Source of the DNA: Ulota crispa
Taxonomy: Eukaryota; Streptophyta; Bryopsida; Orthotrichales; Orthotrichaceae
NCBI GenBank assembly: GCA_963920765.1
Contig: OY987247.1
Span: forward strand, 14,976,471-15,040,470
Direction of reading: 5' to 3'
DNA: 64,000 nucleotides
The translations under genes and the position numbers were made by a program. Below are positions 10,890 to 22,023 of the stretch, piece after piece. The notes beneath the pieces are model-generated. The model saw only the letters and a list, made by a program, of their open reading frames with translations. It did not search any database and was not told the origin of the DNA. Within the stretch, counting starts at the first letter, position 1. Every line of letters begins with the position of its first letter.

Positions 10890-11009
10890 AAGAAAAAACT
10901 AGCTCTACAGTAGAATGTCCTTGGGGATAGGATAGGAGCACCCTAAATAGTCCTTTGTAAAGCCTATTGCCTAGGATTGGTCTAGGAGAGCATGTCCAGT
11001 GACATTTAA

Positions 11010-11643
11010 CCCCTCACCGCCCACGGTATTTTTGAGTATTTCAAAATTCACTTGAAAGTGAACAAAATGCTAGCATTTTCATCAATCTTATCAATTTTTT
11101 CTAAAGCCCAACCATACAAATTCAAAGTAGACATTTTATAGATCACTTAAGAAAAGAAATCACAACAATATCATTTATGGATTGAAAGATTATAATGTTT
11201 AATCATGAGGGTGTTAAAAACTTGCAAAAGTGATTTGAAGTCTTTCAATCCTCTTTTTGCATCTCAAACCTAAAATTGAGGGTACCAAAAAAATATGAGT
11301 ATGTAAAGTCTAACATGCATAACCCCAATCAATTTACGGCTTCTCAAAATCTATTCTACAATTTTTTTAATTAAATTTTTAATGTGATTTTTTCTCCAAG
11401 TTCTAGTGTACTTGAGGCTCATTTCCAAGGGCCTTCAACACTAGAAAGTGAAGATTTGCAGTAGACACCCTTGCACAAAATCTTGAATAGACAAATCACT
11501 TTAATTCATTTTCAAAATCAAACTCCTAATGCTGAAACTAGACTTCAATCAAAATTTAAAAATAATAATAATCACTAAGAAATGTTGCACATCTCTATAT
11601 AAAATTCAGAGGGGCCCAATTCAACCCCTTGGGCGGTGAGGAG
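11010..11643. mobile_element. piggyBac-like non-autonomous element (CCGCCC terminus class)
   Basis: TTAA (11006-11009) then CCCCTCACCGCCC; right end GGGCGGTGAGGAG then TTAA (11644-11647). The terminus differs from the AAGGACC class after the first bases, but both ends of this element agree. The interior shares phrases with 28105-28764 and 60575-61214 (e.g. 'acacccttgcacaaaatctt'), so these form one internal family. Confidence 0.8.
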
Positions 11644-12092
11644 TTAAACTTCCTTAACCCTTAAAGGTCGGTCCGAGGGGCTGGGTTGGGTTTCCAGTGT
11701 ATTTTAAAACCTTAAACGTGACATTTTACGTGACATTTTTGAGTTAATTCGATTGGTTGAGAGATAATCTAATCACATTATCTCTGGGACAATCACAGTT
11801 CGGTGTGTGACAAGTTTGTTACTTGATTTTACACAAGCTCTTCTACAATGTTGTTGAAGAGACGGTTTGAAGAGATGTAAGCCTTTTGTAGAACTTGCTC
11901 TTACGGGCGGTTCACATTGTGTCCTACCTTCGCAAGTCTACTTTGTTTGCAAGTCGCAGTTGAAGTTTCGTTCTCAACGGAGTTGAACTTTGAAGAGCAA
12001 AGAGAAATATAAGAAAAAGGTTTTAGTGCTTGAAGCAAAAAAAACCGTTCTGCCTCCAAGTCGAGTTCATTTTTTATGCACTCAACATTTAA

Positions 12093-13007
12093 CCCCTCAA
12101 GGACCATTGTTCCTTCGGGGACAGGTTAGACTTCGGTCATGTATCTATGGTTAATCTACTTTGTGTGATTTTTTTAAATTTTCACCAAAGGTGGGAAATT
12201 CAAATATCTATGTGGGCATTTACTTTTGTCTTCATTCCAACTTTTGATGAAAAAGTTATGCAAGAATTTATGAAAATTTGGGGAGAATTGCCTGTTTGCT
12301 TTTTTTAAAATTACATTTTTTTAAAATTAAATTTTAAAATTGGTTCTTTAGATTTTTTTTATAGGTGAGAAGTTTTGAATCATTCAATTTCAATCAATGA
12401 CACAAAAGCTATGAGGAGTTTTTATTTGCAAGCAGCTATGGATTCTCTACTCTAAAATAAACTTTGAAGTCCTTTATTTCACTCAATTCTCAATATTTTG
12501 GAAAAAAAACTAAACCAAAGGAAGTAGATTGTTTATCAAAACATTATAACTGTTGGGATTTGCATTTTTCATTTCAATAATTAAATTCTTAACAATTGAG
12601 TGTTTTGACTCATTATCTATTTCATTTTACTTATTGATTTTTCCCATGTGTTGCATAGTTCCAATTGATTTGAAAATTCTCCAACACATACCTAACTTGA
12701 TCTCCTACATGGAAAAAAAAAGCGCAACTTTGGGTAGAGCAACTTTTTTGTTATAAGAGTGGTCAAAGGCTTCTAAAAATTTTGGGCAGCATGGAAAAAC
12801 TTTTTTTTTCACTTCAGATGTAAATATCTCACTACCCTCCATCTGGATGGAACTAATTTTTTCCCCACAAGTACCTCTTCTAGTATGGGGCAAGATCCTA
12901 TGGTTGGATTTCTCAAAAACAAAAAAAAAAATCTATTTTTACTAAACCTCTTGGAAGTGACAAATTTCAATGATTTTCACAAAAAAAAAGGCATGGTCCT
13001 TTGGGAA
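12093..13007. mobile_element. piggyBac-like non-autonomous element (AAGGACC class)
   Basis: TTAA (12089-12092) then CCCCTCAAGGACC; right end GGTCCTTTGGGAA then TTAA (13008-13011). 915 bp. The same family as 13232-14153 and 20796-21719, and inverted relative to 26093-27017. The subterminal GATCCTATGG motif starts at 12894, 113 bp from the right end. The right tip is mutated, so this copy is probably old. Confidence 0.78.
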
Positions 13008-13231
13008 TTAAGCAAGGTATTGTTTAGTTGTCTCCAAAACTTCCAAAAAGTGCTACCTAGATGAAGTATGAAGGTCCCTATGTTAAGTAGAAGCATGCGC
13101 AAGCGTGAAACTAATGGTTTTGAGGTAGGAAAATTAGTTGATGAACTTTGGAAAAAATAGTGTTAAGTTACGAAGAGGAAATCAAAATAATTGGCATTAA
13201 TTTGAAAGTTCCAATTGCAAGCATTTGTTAA

Positions 13232-14153
13232 CCCCTGAAGGAACATTGTTCCCTTGGGGGACGATTGGGATTTCGGGCATGTACCTATGGCTAAACTACT
13301 TTGCATGATTCTTTGAAACTTTTATAGAAGGTGAGGAATTCAAAGATCTACGAGGGCATCTAATTTTTTCTTCACTCTGACATTTATTGAAGAAGTTATG
13401 CATGAAAATCTAGAAAAAGCTGCTCCCCAAGTAGCCAAAAACTTCTTTAAAAATTTCATTTTTTTCAAATAAAAATCTGAAATAGGTTCTTTAGACTTAT
13501 ATAGACATGGGGAGCTCTAAATCATTCAATTTTGATAGATGAGATGAAAGTTATGAGGAGTTTTTGTTTGCGTGCAGTTTTAGATTCTCTATTCTAAAAT
13601 AAACTTTGAAGTCCTTTGTTTTACTCAATTTTCAATATTTTGGAAAAAAAACAAAACCAAAGGTTGTAGATTGTTTATCACAACATTATAACCATTGGGA
13701 TTTGCATTTTTCATTTTTATAATTAAATTCTTAACAATTTAGTGTTTTGACTCATTCTCTACTTCTTTTTACTTACTATTTTTCCCATGTGTCGTATAGT
13801 TCCAATTGATTTGAAAATTCTCCCACACATACCTGACTTGGTCTCCTACATGGAAAAAACAAACCTTGACTTTGTGTAGAGTAACTTTTTTGATTTAAGA
13901 GTGGTCAAAGCCTTCTGAAATTTTTGGGTAGCAGTAAAATAAAACTTTTTTCCACAATTCAGATGTAAATATCCCACTCAATTTTATGCAGATTGAGCTA
14001 TTTTTTTTTTACCACGTGTACCTCTTGTAGTCTATTGTAAGATCGTATGGTTGAATTCTTGTAAAAACTTTATTTCTTACCATTGTACTTGCTTCTCCAA
14101 AAGTGGCAGTTTTCTGTGTTTTTCATAGAAAAAATGGCTTGGTCCTTTAGGGG
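13232..14153. mobile_element. piggyBac-like non-autonomous element with a paralogous empty site
   Basis: TTAA (13228-13231) then CCCCTGAAGGAAC; right end GGTCCTTTAGGGG then TTAA (14154-14157). The flanking host repeat (about 13100-13231 plus 14154-14390) also occurs without the insertion at 25507-25870, where 'catctgTTTAcaaagatt' replaces 'catttgTTAA...TTAAcaaagatt'. This fixes both ends and the TTAA duplication to the base. Nearly identical in most of its length to 20796-21719. Confidence 0.92.
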
Positions 14154-14768
14154 TTAACAAAGATTTTTTGAAGTCCTAAATCACTAAAAATGTACAGTTG
14201 TGTGTAGGATATGTCTTTAGTGTGCTCATACGCTCATAATGTTAACTTGAGGAGTTCTTAAATAGTGAGATGGGCCACTAAAAATTATCATGCGAGTCAC
14301 CCAAAACCATCATGCCAGTCACTAAAAACATCACTTTGTCACCCATAACCAGTTTTTTTTTCATTGTCAATTAATATCATTGACACAAAAAAGTCTTGGG
14401 GATGGGGACAATAACAATGAGAGGTGCTCCTACCTTATTGTTGTTAGGCTAATAGAAATTAGGGTCTCCACTATGTGTCTCAAGTGTTGATCTAATTCCT
14501 CCAAAGATTTTTTTGAAATTTTTTCTTGGATGGTTCAAGTTAATTATGGCTTTCAAAGCCTAGAGCTTGTAGGCACCTAAAGGGCCACACAAGTTACTTG
14601 TTAGTCATCTTTTTATGAATCCTGAGAAACTCAAAATAGGTTTTAAAACATCCCAATGTGAACCCACATACAATGAATCCTTTTTTGAGTTATTCTCCTT
14701 TACATTCTTTAATCATTGGTCAAGTTATTATTGGATAACCAAACTATTCATGGTTAGTTACACAATTC

Positions 14769-14888
14769 CACTATAACAAAATGGACATTTTATGACTCTA
14801 AGATATGATTATTGTGAGTCATTTATAATTATGAATGACCCACAACAATCATGGCTCCAAATCATAAAATGCCCATTTTGTTGTAATG
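14769..14888. mobile_element. CACTA-like hairpin MITE
   Basis: CACTATAACAAAATGGACA at the left is mirrored by the complement of CATTACAACAAAATGGGCA at the right, and the whole 120 bp folds back on itself. The CACTA-type tip suggests the CACTA superfamily, but no clear 3-bp TSD is visible. Confidence 0.65.
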
Positions 14889-15090
14889 TTCTGAACAAAA
14901 AGATTTCAAATTTAGTATTTAGCATACTTTCATCCTACGACGCATCTAAATCTGATTATTTTATGCACTTCATTTTGCTTTTGATTAACAAACCCTCCAT
15001 TCTAAGATCCTTTAGTGTAACAAAAACTAATTGGTTGATCTTCACGTAAATTTCTCTTTCTTTTTTCAAACTTTTATCATTGCTATGATT

Positions 15091-15238
15091 TGTTTGCACC
15101 TTGCCAATGTCTTCATGATTCTTGGCGCTTGTGTATGGAGGCTTTAATCCTTAAATACCCAGTTTGTTTGCACCTTGTCAATGTCTTCATGATTCTTGGC
15201 GCTTGTGTATGGAGGCTTTATTCCTTAAATACCCAGCT
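15091..15238. repeat. 74-bp tandem duplication containing a transposon terminus
   Basis: 'tgtttgcaccttg' through 'ccttaaatacccag' is present twice in tandem (15091 and 15165) with three or fewer differences. The duplicated unit includes the putative left terminus of the next element together with its flank. Confidence 0.9.
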
Positions 15239-15577
15239 CGTCACTGTGATTGTCCCTGTATAGTGGTGAGACAAGTGCCCAACCATTGTAATAATGTTTT
15301 TAAAAGTTGTAAAAGTTAATAGTACATGTTGTCCTTATGAAAATTGCAAAAAAGGCAACATAGGATGGAATTTAACAATGTGTTTTTGAATCCTTTCACA
15401 ATTTGGATTATCTAAAAACATGAAAACATATGGTGAGGTTTTTTTTTGCCTTTTATGACAGACCATGTGTTTATGATCACTTTTGAAAAAAATCAAATGA
15501 AAATAGCTTCTTTCCATCCTACAAGAGATTTTTTTGGTATCTTAGGGACAAAAAACGTCCTCATTGGCATTTAAGGG
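15148..15577. mobile_element. Probable short piggyBac-like element with duplicated left end
   Basis: The right end GGCATTTAAGGG is followed by TTAA (15578-15581). The left end is TCCTTAAATACCC after TTAA (15144-15147), with a second copy after TTTA at 15221. TIR agreement is limited to about 10 bp, so boundaries are tentative. Confidence 0.5.
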
Positions 15578-15581
15578 TTAA

Positions 15582-17145
15582 AGAATTATTATTGTTCTTG
15601 ATGCTTGTATATAGTCTTTGAATTAAGACAATCTATGGATGTAATAATTTTCAAGAAATTAGTATATGCTTGAGAACTAAACCCTTAAACATTTTAGCAT
15701 GATGTCAAGTATTTCCTCTCAATCTAGAATTTCTAATATTGAAATTTTTGGTTGTTGTCAATTAACTTCCTTCTATTTTTTTACAATTAAATTTAGCAAC
15801 TTTGTGGGGGTTGGCTATTGGTAGATAGAAATTCAAATAGACCATATAGTAAGTGATTATTCTCACTTAGTTAACTATAAGTGAAACCCACTCAAGCTCC
15901 ATTGTATCTAATAGTTAATGTACAATGGCCTACCAAAAATATTGTTGTTTTCTTTTCCAACTTTTTACTCACCCCTTGACTCCCTCTTAATTAGATTATG
16001 CTATTTGTCTTGCACATTATAACTAATTTTGGACATTTGTGTGAGTTTGTACAATTACTTTTCCAAAAGCCAATTACAATACAAAGATATATTTTTCCAA
16101 AATTAGGACATTGCCACTCCAACATTGAACTCTTTTTATGAAGTTGTGAAACTTTTTTGGAGACACTTTTTGAAGAAAAGATGTGCATATAGATGTTTCC
16201 TACTCTTTTTTGCATTTGAATTTAAGAAATTCATTACCATTTATTTTAATGAGTTATTGAGTAAAATCAAGAAAATCAAACAAAAAAATCACCAAAAATG
16301 GAGTTTTGATTTTTTGAAATAGAAATTTGGTATACTTGACTAGAATTGCATTAGATATGAATGTTGATTTGTGCAAAAAAAAAATCAACAACATTCTACA
16401 CCATGCCAAGAAAACTGCAGAGCCCAAATTGCACGAGACAAACTTTTTGGTAGGCCACTATATAGTACCTTCAAGTCATCACGATTTTGTAATTCTTATG
16501 CAATCCCAATCAAGCGCATCAAATTTTAGTTCCAAAAAATCAACAGTGCATTTTTGGTGAATTGTTATACATAAAATTCATGATTTTACTTGGTGATTGA
16601 TTGAAAAACATTGGTGATGAATTCTTGAGACTTGATTGCATAAATATGTAGAAAACATCCATGTGCACCTTTTTCATGTTAAAACAAATACCATTAAGTA
16701 ACAAAAACATGATCTACAAAGAAACCAACCTGGAGATGTGGGCCAAGGAAAATTCAGTAAAGCAAACTCAATGTTTTGAAGAATAATGATTACTTTCTTC
16801 AGTACATATGAACTTATTATTTGCCTATGGCATAAGGTAGGAGGTTCTAATTCGGAGCAAGCTCCAAAATGGAGCACCTCCTCAAATGTACTTCATTTAT
16901 ACATGTTGTTTTTCTTAGCCCTCCAATAATGTGCACATTATGTACATTTGAAGAGGTGCTCCCTTTTAGAGCCTATGGCCTTTCTACTTCAAATTTTCAT
17001 AACTAGTTTCACAAAGTTCCAAAAATATGAAACAACTTGGGTTAGATGCCAATTCTTCTTGTCTTTCAAGAAAATTTTACTGAAAAATATTTTAAGAACT
17101 TTCACCTACCCAACATTCAGTTTCAGCCCTTAGACGCTCCATTTA
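15582..17145. other. AT-rich spacer with dispersed repeats, no gene
   Basis: About 16160-16400 is diverged but recognisably related to 59500-59710 ('agatgtgcatatRgatgtYtcctac'). An imperfect hairpin at 16868-16967 (GGAGCACCTCCTCAAATGTAC-type arm, 20 bp or slightly more) looks like a small fold-back element. No coding sequence recognised. Confidence 0.4.
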
Positions 17146-17306
17146 TGAGCCTCCTACCTTGGTGGCCTTCAAAGTAAAAACAACATTGATAGAATGTGGA
17201 TTCGGTATCAAATTCAATACACTTCGGTTCTTGAAAGATGTCTCTAGAAATTTCACTCCAAATCACGACTTCCTTTTGGTTTTGGGACCGAGGAGTCATT
17301 CCAGAG

Positions 17307-17555
17307 TCATGCCGGGTTCCCAATGGCACCAGACCGGTAAACCCACAACCAATACGTGAGGAATATAATCACTAGAAAGAGGGTGGGGATGATGGTCCAC
17401 GTGCAACAGGTTCGGCCCTTGTTGCATGCTTCGGTGATTCGTGCTCTCACCGATCTCGCAAATTCCACGGATACGGTGTATGTCTCGCTCGGGATCGTCA
17501 TATCTCGGCATCCGGACATCCTTGCTGCTCCTTCATTCATTTGCATTGAATCCAT
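17307..17555 (-). CDS. Hypothetical 82-residue ORF with one membrane segment
   Basis: ATG at 17553-17555, TGA at 17307-17309. It starts three bases past the stop of the Harbinger-like frame. The N-terminus is Met-rich and hydrophilic. A strongly hydrophobic stretch at about residues 54-75 (WTIIPTLFLVIIFLTYWLWV) looks like a transmembrane helix. It has no Myb/SANT features, so it is not the usual second protein of PIF/Harbinger elements. I do not recognise it. It could be fortuitous or an exon of a captured host gene. Confidence 0.22.
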   Translation of the reverse strand: MDSMQMNEGAARMSGCRDMTIPSETYTVSVEFARSVRARITEACNKGRTCCTWTIIPTLFLVIIFLTYWLWVYRSGAIGNPA

Positions 17556-17557
17556 CT

Positions 17558-18873
17558 TCAAACCAGCTTGAAGCTAAATTTGACAATATCCCTATAGTTG
17601 TCCTGGAAGATGTCCTTGTGAATCAGCTTCTCTACCTGCACACTTGGAATTCGGACAAGTTATAGCAAGAAATCATGCTCCCAGCATTCTCCGGTTAGGG
17701 TTAGGTGATTAGGTCACTAGCATTAGATTTTGCATCTTGCAGGTTTGAAATCAAGTCTTGAACCCTCTGAACTGATTACAAAGTAAGCATCGAACGCTCG
17801 CTCGATATTAAGCTAACAATCAGATGATATGAACTTTTGATTTCAGGACAATTTTTTATTGTTCAAAATTTTCGAGAGTGATTTCCTCTTCTTATCAGTA
17901 TACTTTCTTACTTTCCTCGAGGCTTTACAAGTGATTTGATTCATCTAAAACATCAGCCAATTGTGCAGCTGGGAATGAGGGTTTGCAACCAACAAAGGCC
18001 AACATATGAGGGGTTAGTTCTAAAAGTGCTACCAGTTGAAGGTTCATCTATGATGTCATGTACTTACCTCAACCGCCCACTGCCATGCCGATGCCAGATC
18101 AGATATAAACCTTTGCATGCAAAGAGATGCTCCAAAGTCCTCCCGGCGTGCTCTATCACCGGTGGCCAAGGCGAGGTGCAGATGATGAGCACTTAGATTG
18201 AAAGGCAACCGCATGCGCAACCATCCCTGGAGTTCAAATCTGCAACACGCAGCAATTTGTCCACAAAGAGCTTAGATAGAAAGAGGTGGAATAATATACT
18301 CTTGGACCTTAGAAGGCCAGTCATAGCATGAGTGAAAAAAAGCATCAGAGTAGTCCATCGACAGTCTAAAACGATCTCGAAAGTCAAGCTCAATCATGCT
18401 GGCTTGTTATGAGACATTCCGGCCCTCCTCACACAACGTTGATATCACGCGAATTCTGAAAAGATTATTTTGACAAAGAGAGATCAAATGTCATAGCACT
18501 CTAACTGCGACAAACCATAAGCAAACCCAAACAGGATATGCCTCACACTCGCCCAAAACAGGATGCACTCACCTCGATTCAGCAGCAAAGTGCAATGCAA
18601 TGGGGTACGTGCTTGAATCAGCTGAGTGCTTGAAATAATCCCGAGTTGAGAGCTTCCAAAGTGTTGGATCCCAGAGGAAATCCTCACTGGATGACCCTAC
18701 ACCCGCCATGCAAGAACATCTTATGAGCCAGCAAAGCAATCCTGTCCTTTGCATCTGGAAGGCAAAGCAACGAAGCCACTGGAGTGTTCTTGATTTCAAT
18801 AAAGGCCAGTTTTCATGGGTGATTGGAATCAGAGGCCCATCCAGGGCGACCACGGGCAGAGCGAAGAAAATAT
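17558..18873 (-). pseudogene. HARBI1-like DDE transposase remnant, three putative exons
   Basis: Three minus-strand exons join in frame: 18873-18573, 18239-18068 and 17635-17558 (TGA). The donors are AG|GTGAGT and GAG|GTAAGT, the acceptors GTTGCAG and TGTGCAG, and the phases match (2+1, then 0). The spliced frame has no internal stop. Exon 1 holds LPVVALDGPLIPI (D codon 18839-18841), corresponding to the family's first-Asp block, then 53 codons later GSSSED..LW (D 18680-18682), corresponding to PGSxxD. Exon 2 has a WLRMRLPFNLS block and RARREDFG (E 18140-18142), resembling the region around the last acidic residue. The third acidic position appears as AES. No N-terminal exon was found and key motifs are degenerate, so I treat it as decayed; a domesticated gene is an alternative. 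The family call rests on motif order only. Confidence 0.4.
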
Positions 18874-19031
18874 CTAAAATCTTCACGACAAGTAGAGTTT
18901 AGAAAGCAATCTCTGATTTTGGGTCCAAGTCCTACAAGGGTGTAGTTTGATTTTTACAAAATTGGAGGCCGGATGTCCAAGCCGGATCCCTCCAACCCCC
19001 TCATGGAAATTGGCCCTAAGGTAGGTAGCTC

Positions 19032-19927
19032 AAAAAGCAAATGTTTAAGGGCTAATCCACTTTCTCATGGGCATTTTGAGACAAAAAGATTGTTGAATGT
19101 CTAATTTACAGACAAAGAGAAATGGATGCTAAATGTAACACTTTTTTTTTAATGTTTTTTGAAGCATTGTTGAATTGTTGATGAATTTTCAAAGTTTTTT
19201 TTTTATAATAGGCATCTATTTTAGGTTTCCCATAAACCATTCCCATGCAACTTATAAAGAGATGAGGTGAAATCAAAGAGTATGATTGGCTCTTGCAATA
19301 GAAAACACCATTTTCTTTTATGACTAAAGAGGGTCCATTCAAGAACCACCTCATGTCCATTCTTGGGCTACCTGTAGGACGCTTTTCATGAGAGGGGACA
19401 GAATTCAAGCTACCTACTTTAGTACCTCCTCGGGTGCTAGAGTGTTAAACCTCCCTAAAATAGAGGAATGTTTTAACTTCACCGGATAAAATCCAGCATT
19501 TCTTAGTTTCAATCGGTTTTTCACTCATATGCACTAGTTTATTTCCTAAAAAAATCTATACTTCTTACACTTAGAAAAAAATGCCCCTCTTACTTGTCCG
19601 TTGGATAAATGGCAACCATTACCAAAACATAAACAAAAACATTTGGTCTATTGTGTTTTTACCTAATATTTGGAAGGTGAAAGGACATTCTCAATGAACC
19701 TTATTAGTTCTCTTAGTTTGTATTTTAAATTGAATACAAAGGGATGGGAATCAAGGAAGATAAAAAGACAATTGACATGAATCCCTTTGAATATTTTTTA
19801 AATTTGAATATGAAATTTAAAACTAGAAGAGGTATAGATTGACATGAAAAGACATACGTTGAGTCCCCACTTAAAATCTCACCGCTATTCATTTACCCTG
19901 GTAAATGGGTTTACAAGACTCATCTAT
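19032..19927. other. Spacer, no gene recognised
   Basis: AT-rich. The minus frame at 19106-19408 has no recognisable domain and runs through homopolymers. Nothing else seen. Confidence 0.35.
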
Positions 19928-20078
19928 CACTACAAAAAAATTGTGTCCAAATTGACATGTCCAAATTGATTAAACATGTCCAAATTGACAAAAAAGTTTC
20001 CAAATTGACAAAAAATGTCCAAATTGACAAGTCCAAATCTACAAGAAATGACCAAATTGACAATGTTATCTTGTAGTG
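19928..20078. mobile_element. CACTA-like MITE with internal tandem repeats
   Basis: Ends are CACTACAAAAAAATTG and CTTGTAGTG. The interior is six or seven degenerate copies of a 16-20 bp unit around 'gtccaaattgacaa'. Confidence 0.7.
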
Positions 20079-20188
20079 ATATTGTAATATTTTATAATCA
20101 GATTTTTTTTTTTAAATGGCCAAGTTTTTAATTTGGTAGTATCAAGTTTCGATTGCTTTTTTTTTGCAATTTCAACTGATTGACAATA

Positions 20189-21854
20189 CAGGGTGATTGC
20201 AAGAAACACTTGTACTATATTTTGTCCCCTTGGTCTTTGGCGGGTCATATTTTGGCTATAACTTTACCGTTATAAACTTTTTCTTACTAAAATTTGAAAT
20301 GAAGGTACATGTACTAGTCACAAATTTTTAGTGATTTTTTGAATATTTATAAATTTAATTTGATATTTTCAAATAGCCCCCAATTAGGTGCCTACTTTGG
20401 CCATTTTGGGGGTTTTGAGTACTATTTCTGACCCTAAAACGCAAATCTAAAGGCCAAAATTCACAAACAAGTTCTTGTACTAAAGTTACACAATCCTACA
20501 AAAGGTTTTTCAAAAATAGTAAACCATCCACCTTCTACAAGTGCTCAAAGTGCACTACTTTTGTGCGAGTGCATAGAACAAAATTTATTTTTTCCAAAAA
20601 TGAATTTGATAGAAAAGGAGCACCTTTGAGTTAGAAAAAATGCCAAATTTTAGTTTATTTTTTTGAATTTTTTACTATTTTCTAAAAAGCAAAAAGCAAA
20701 GTGTCCTTTTTCTTGGTGTTTTTGGTCTCTCTATTTTGTGCATAACTTCTTCTTTATTTTCCTAGGTTTGAATTTTTGCAAGTATGCTATTTTAACCCCT
20801 AAAGGACCAAAGTCCCTTCGAGGGACAAATGGGATTTTGGGCATGTACTTATGCCTAATCTACTTTTTGTGATTTTCTGAAACTTTTATGGAAGGTGGGG
20901 AATTCAAAGATCTACGAGGGCATCTAATTTTTTCTTCATTCCGACATTTGACAAAGAAGTCATGCATAAATTTATGAAAAATGGTGTTTGAGGGGCAGCC
21001 AAAAACTTCTTTAAAAACTTCATTTTTTTCAAATAAAAATCTGAAATAGGTTCTTTAGACTTATATAGATGTGGGGAGCTCTGAATCATTCAATTTTGAT
21101 AGATGAGATGAAAGTTATGAGGAGTTTTTGTTTGCGTGCAATTCTAGATTCTTTATTCTAAAATAAACATTGAAGTCCTTTGTTTTACTCAATTTTCAAT
21201 ATTTTGGAAAAAAAAAAAAAACCAAAGGTTGTAGATTGTTTATCACAACATCATAATCGTTGGGATTTGCATTTTTCATTTTTATAATTAAATTCTTAAC
21301 AATTTAGTGTTTTGACTCATTCTCTACTTCTTTTTACTTACTATTTTTTCCCATGTGTCGTATAGTTCCAATTGATTTGGAAATTCTCCCACACATACCT
21401 GACTTGGTCTCCTACATGGAAAAAACAAACCTTGACTTTGTGTAGAGTAACTTTTTTGATTTAAGAGTGGTCAAAGCCTTCTGAAATTTTTGGGTAGCAG
21501 TAAAATAAAACTTTTTTCCACAATTCAGATGTAAATATCCCACTCAATTTTATGCAGATTGAGCTATTTTTTTTTTACCACGTGTACCTCTTGTAGTCTA
21601 TTGTAAGATCATATGGTTGAATTCTTGTAAAAACTTTATTTCTTACCATTGTACTTGCTTCTCCAAAAGTGGCAGTTTTTTGTGTTTTTCATAGAAAAAA
21701 TGGCTTGGTCCTTTAGAGGTTAAGTGCTTTACAAATTATCCATATTTTTGTTTATTTAAAAAAAACTATTCCAAAAACTCACAATATTACCAGTACTAAG
21801 GCTATTTATTGCTATTTGTGACAAAATTTACAAGTGTTTCTTGCAACATCCCTA
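20189..21854. mobile_element. hAT-like element interrupted by a piggyBac-like insertion
   Basis: Left tip CAGGGTGATTGCAAGAAACA; right tip reads inward TAGGGATGTTGCAAGAAACA, so the two agree over most of about 25 bp. Without the nested 20796-21719 insertion the element is about 740 bp. CAGGG/TAGGG tips suggest hAT, but no 8-bp TSD is apparent. Non-coding. Confidence 0.55.
20796..21719. mobile_element. piggyBac-like non-autonomous element, nested
   Basis: TTAA (20792-20795) then CCCCTAAAGGACC; right end GGTCCTTTAGAGG then TTAA (21720-21723). 924 bp and nearly identical to 13232-14153 over the distal two thirds, so a recent relative. The subterminal motif starts at 21607, 112 bp from the right end. 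Confidence 0.88.
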
Positions 21855-21891
21855 CACTAGATGTCAGTTCTTCCCAAACTTTGGTATGTAT

Positions 21892-22023
21892 CACTACAAG
21901 AAAACCACTTGGTTGAATCTACAAAAAGTTGACAAAAACTGTGGCCTAATCTACACTATAATTTAGATCAAGTCACAATTTTTGTCAACTTTTTGTAGAT
22001 TCAACCATGGTTTTCTTGTAATA
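21892..22023. mobile_element. CACTA-like hairpin MITE
   Basis: Begins CACTACAAGAAAACCA and ends with the complement of ATTACAAGAAAACCA. The arms (about 50 bp, including 'aaaaagttgacaaaaa') pair nearly perfectly around a short loop. CACTACAAGAAA is a common plant CACTA-type terminus. Confidence 0.75.

Larger units (their letters stand above)
17146..19031 (-). mobile_element. Possible PIF/Harbinger-like transposon
   Basis: A GC-richer island bounded by imperfect inverted repeats: GAGCCTCCTACCTTGG at 17147-17162 and the complement of GAGCTACCTACCTTAG at the right end (19016-19031), both continuing to GGCC. It encloses a spliced, degenerate DDE frame on the minus strand. A 3-bp TSD could not be confirmed, so the ends are tentative. 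Confidence 0.45.

Noticed and set aside
17690..17712. Telomere-like 'ggttagggttagg'
   Set aside because: Too short and lacks the plant TTTAGGG periodicity; it lies in a putative intron.
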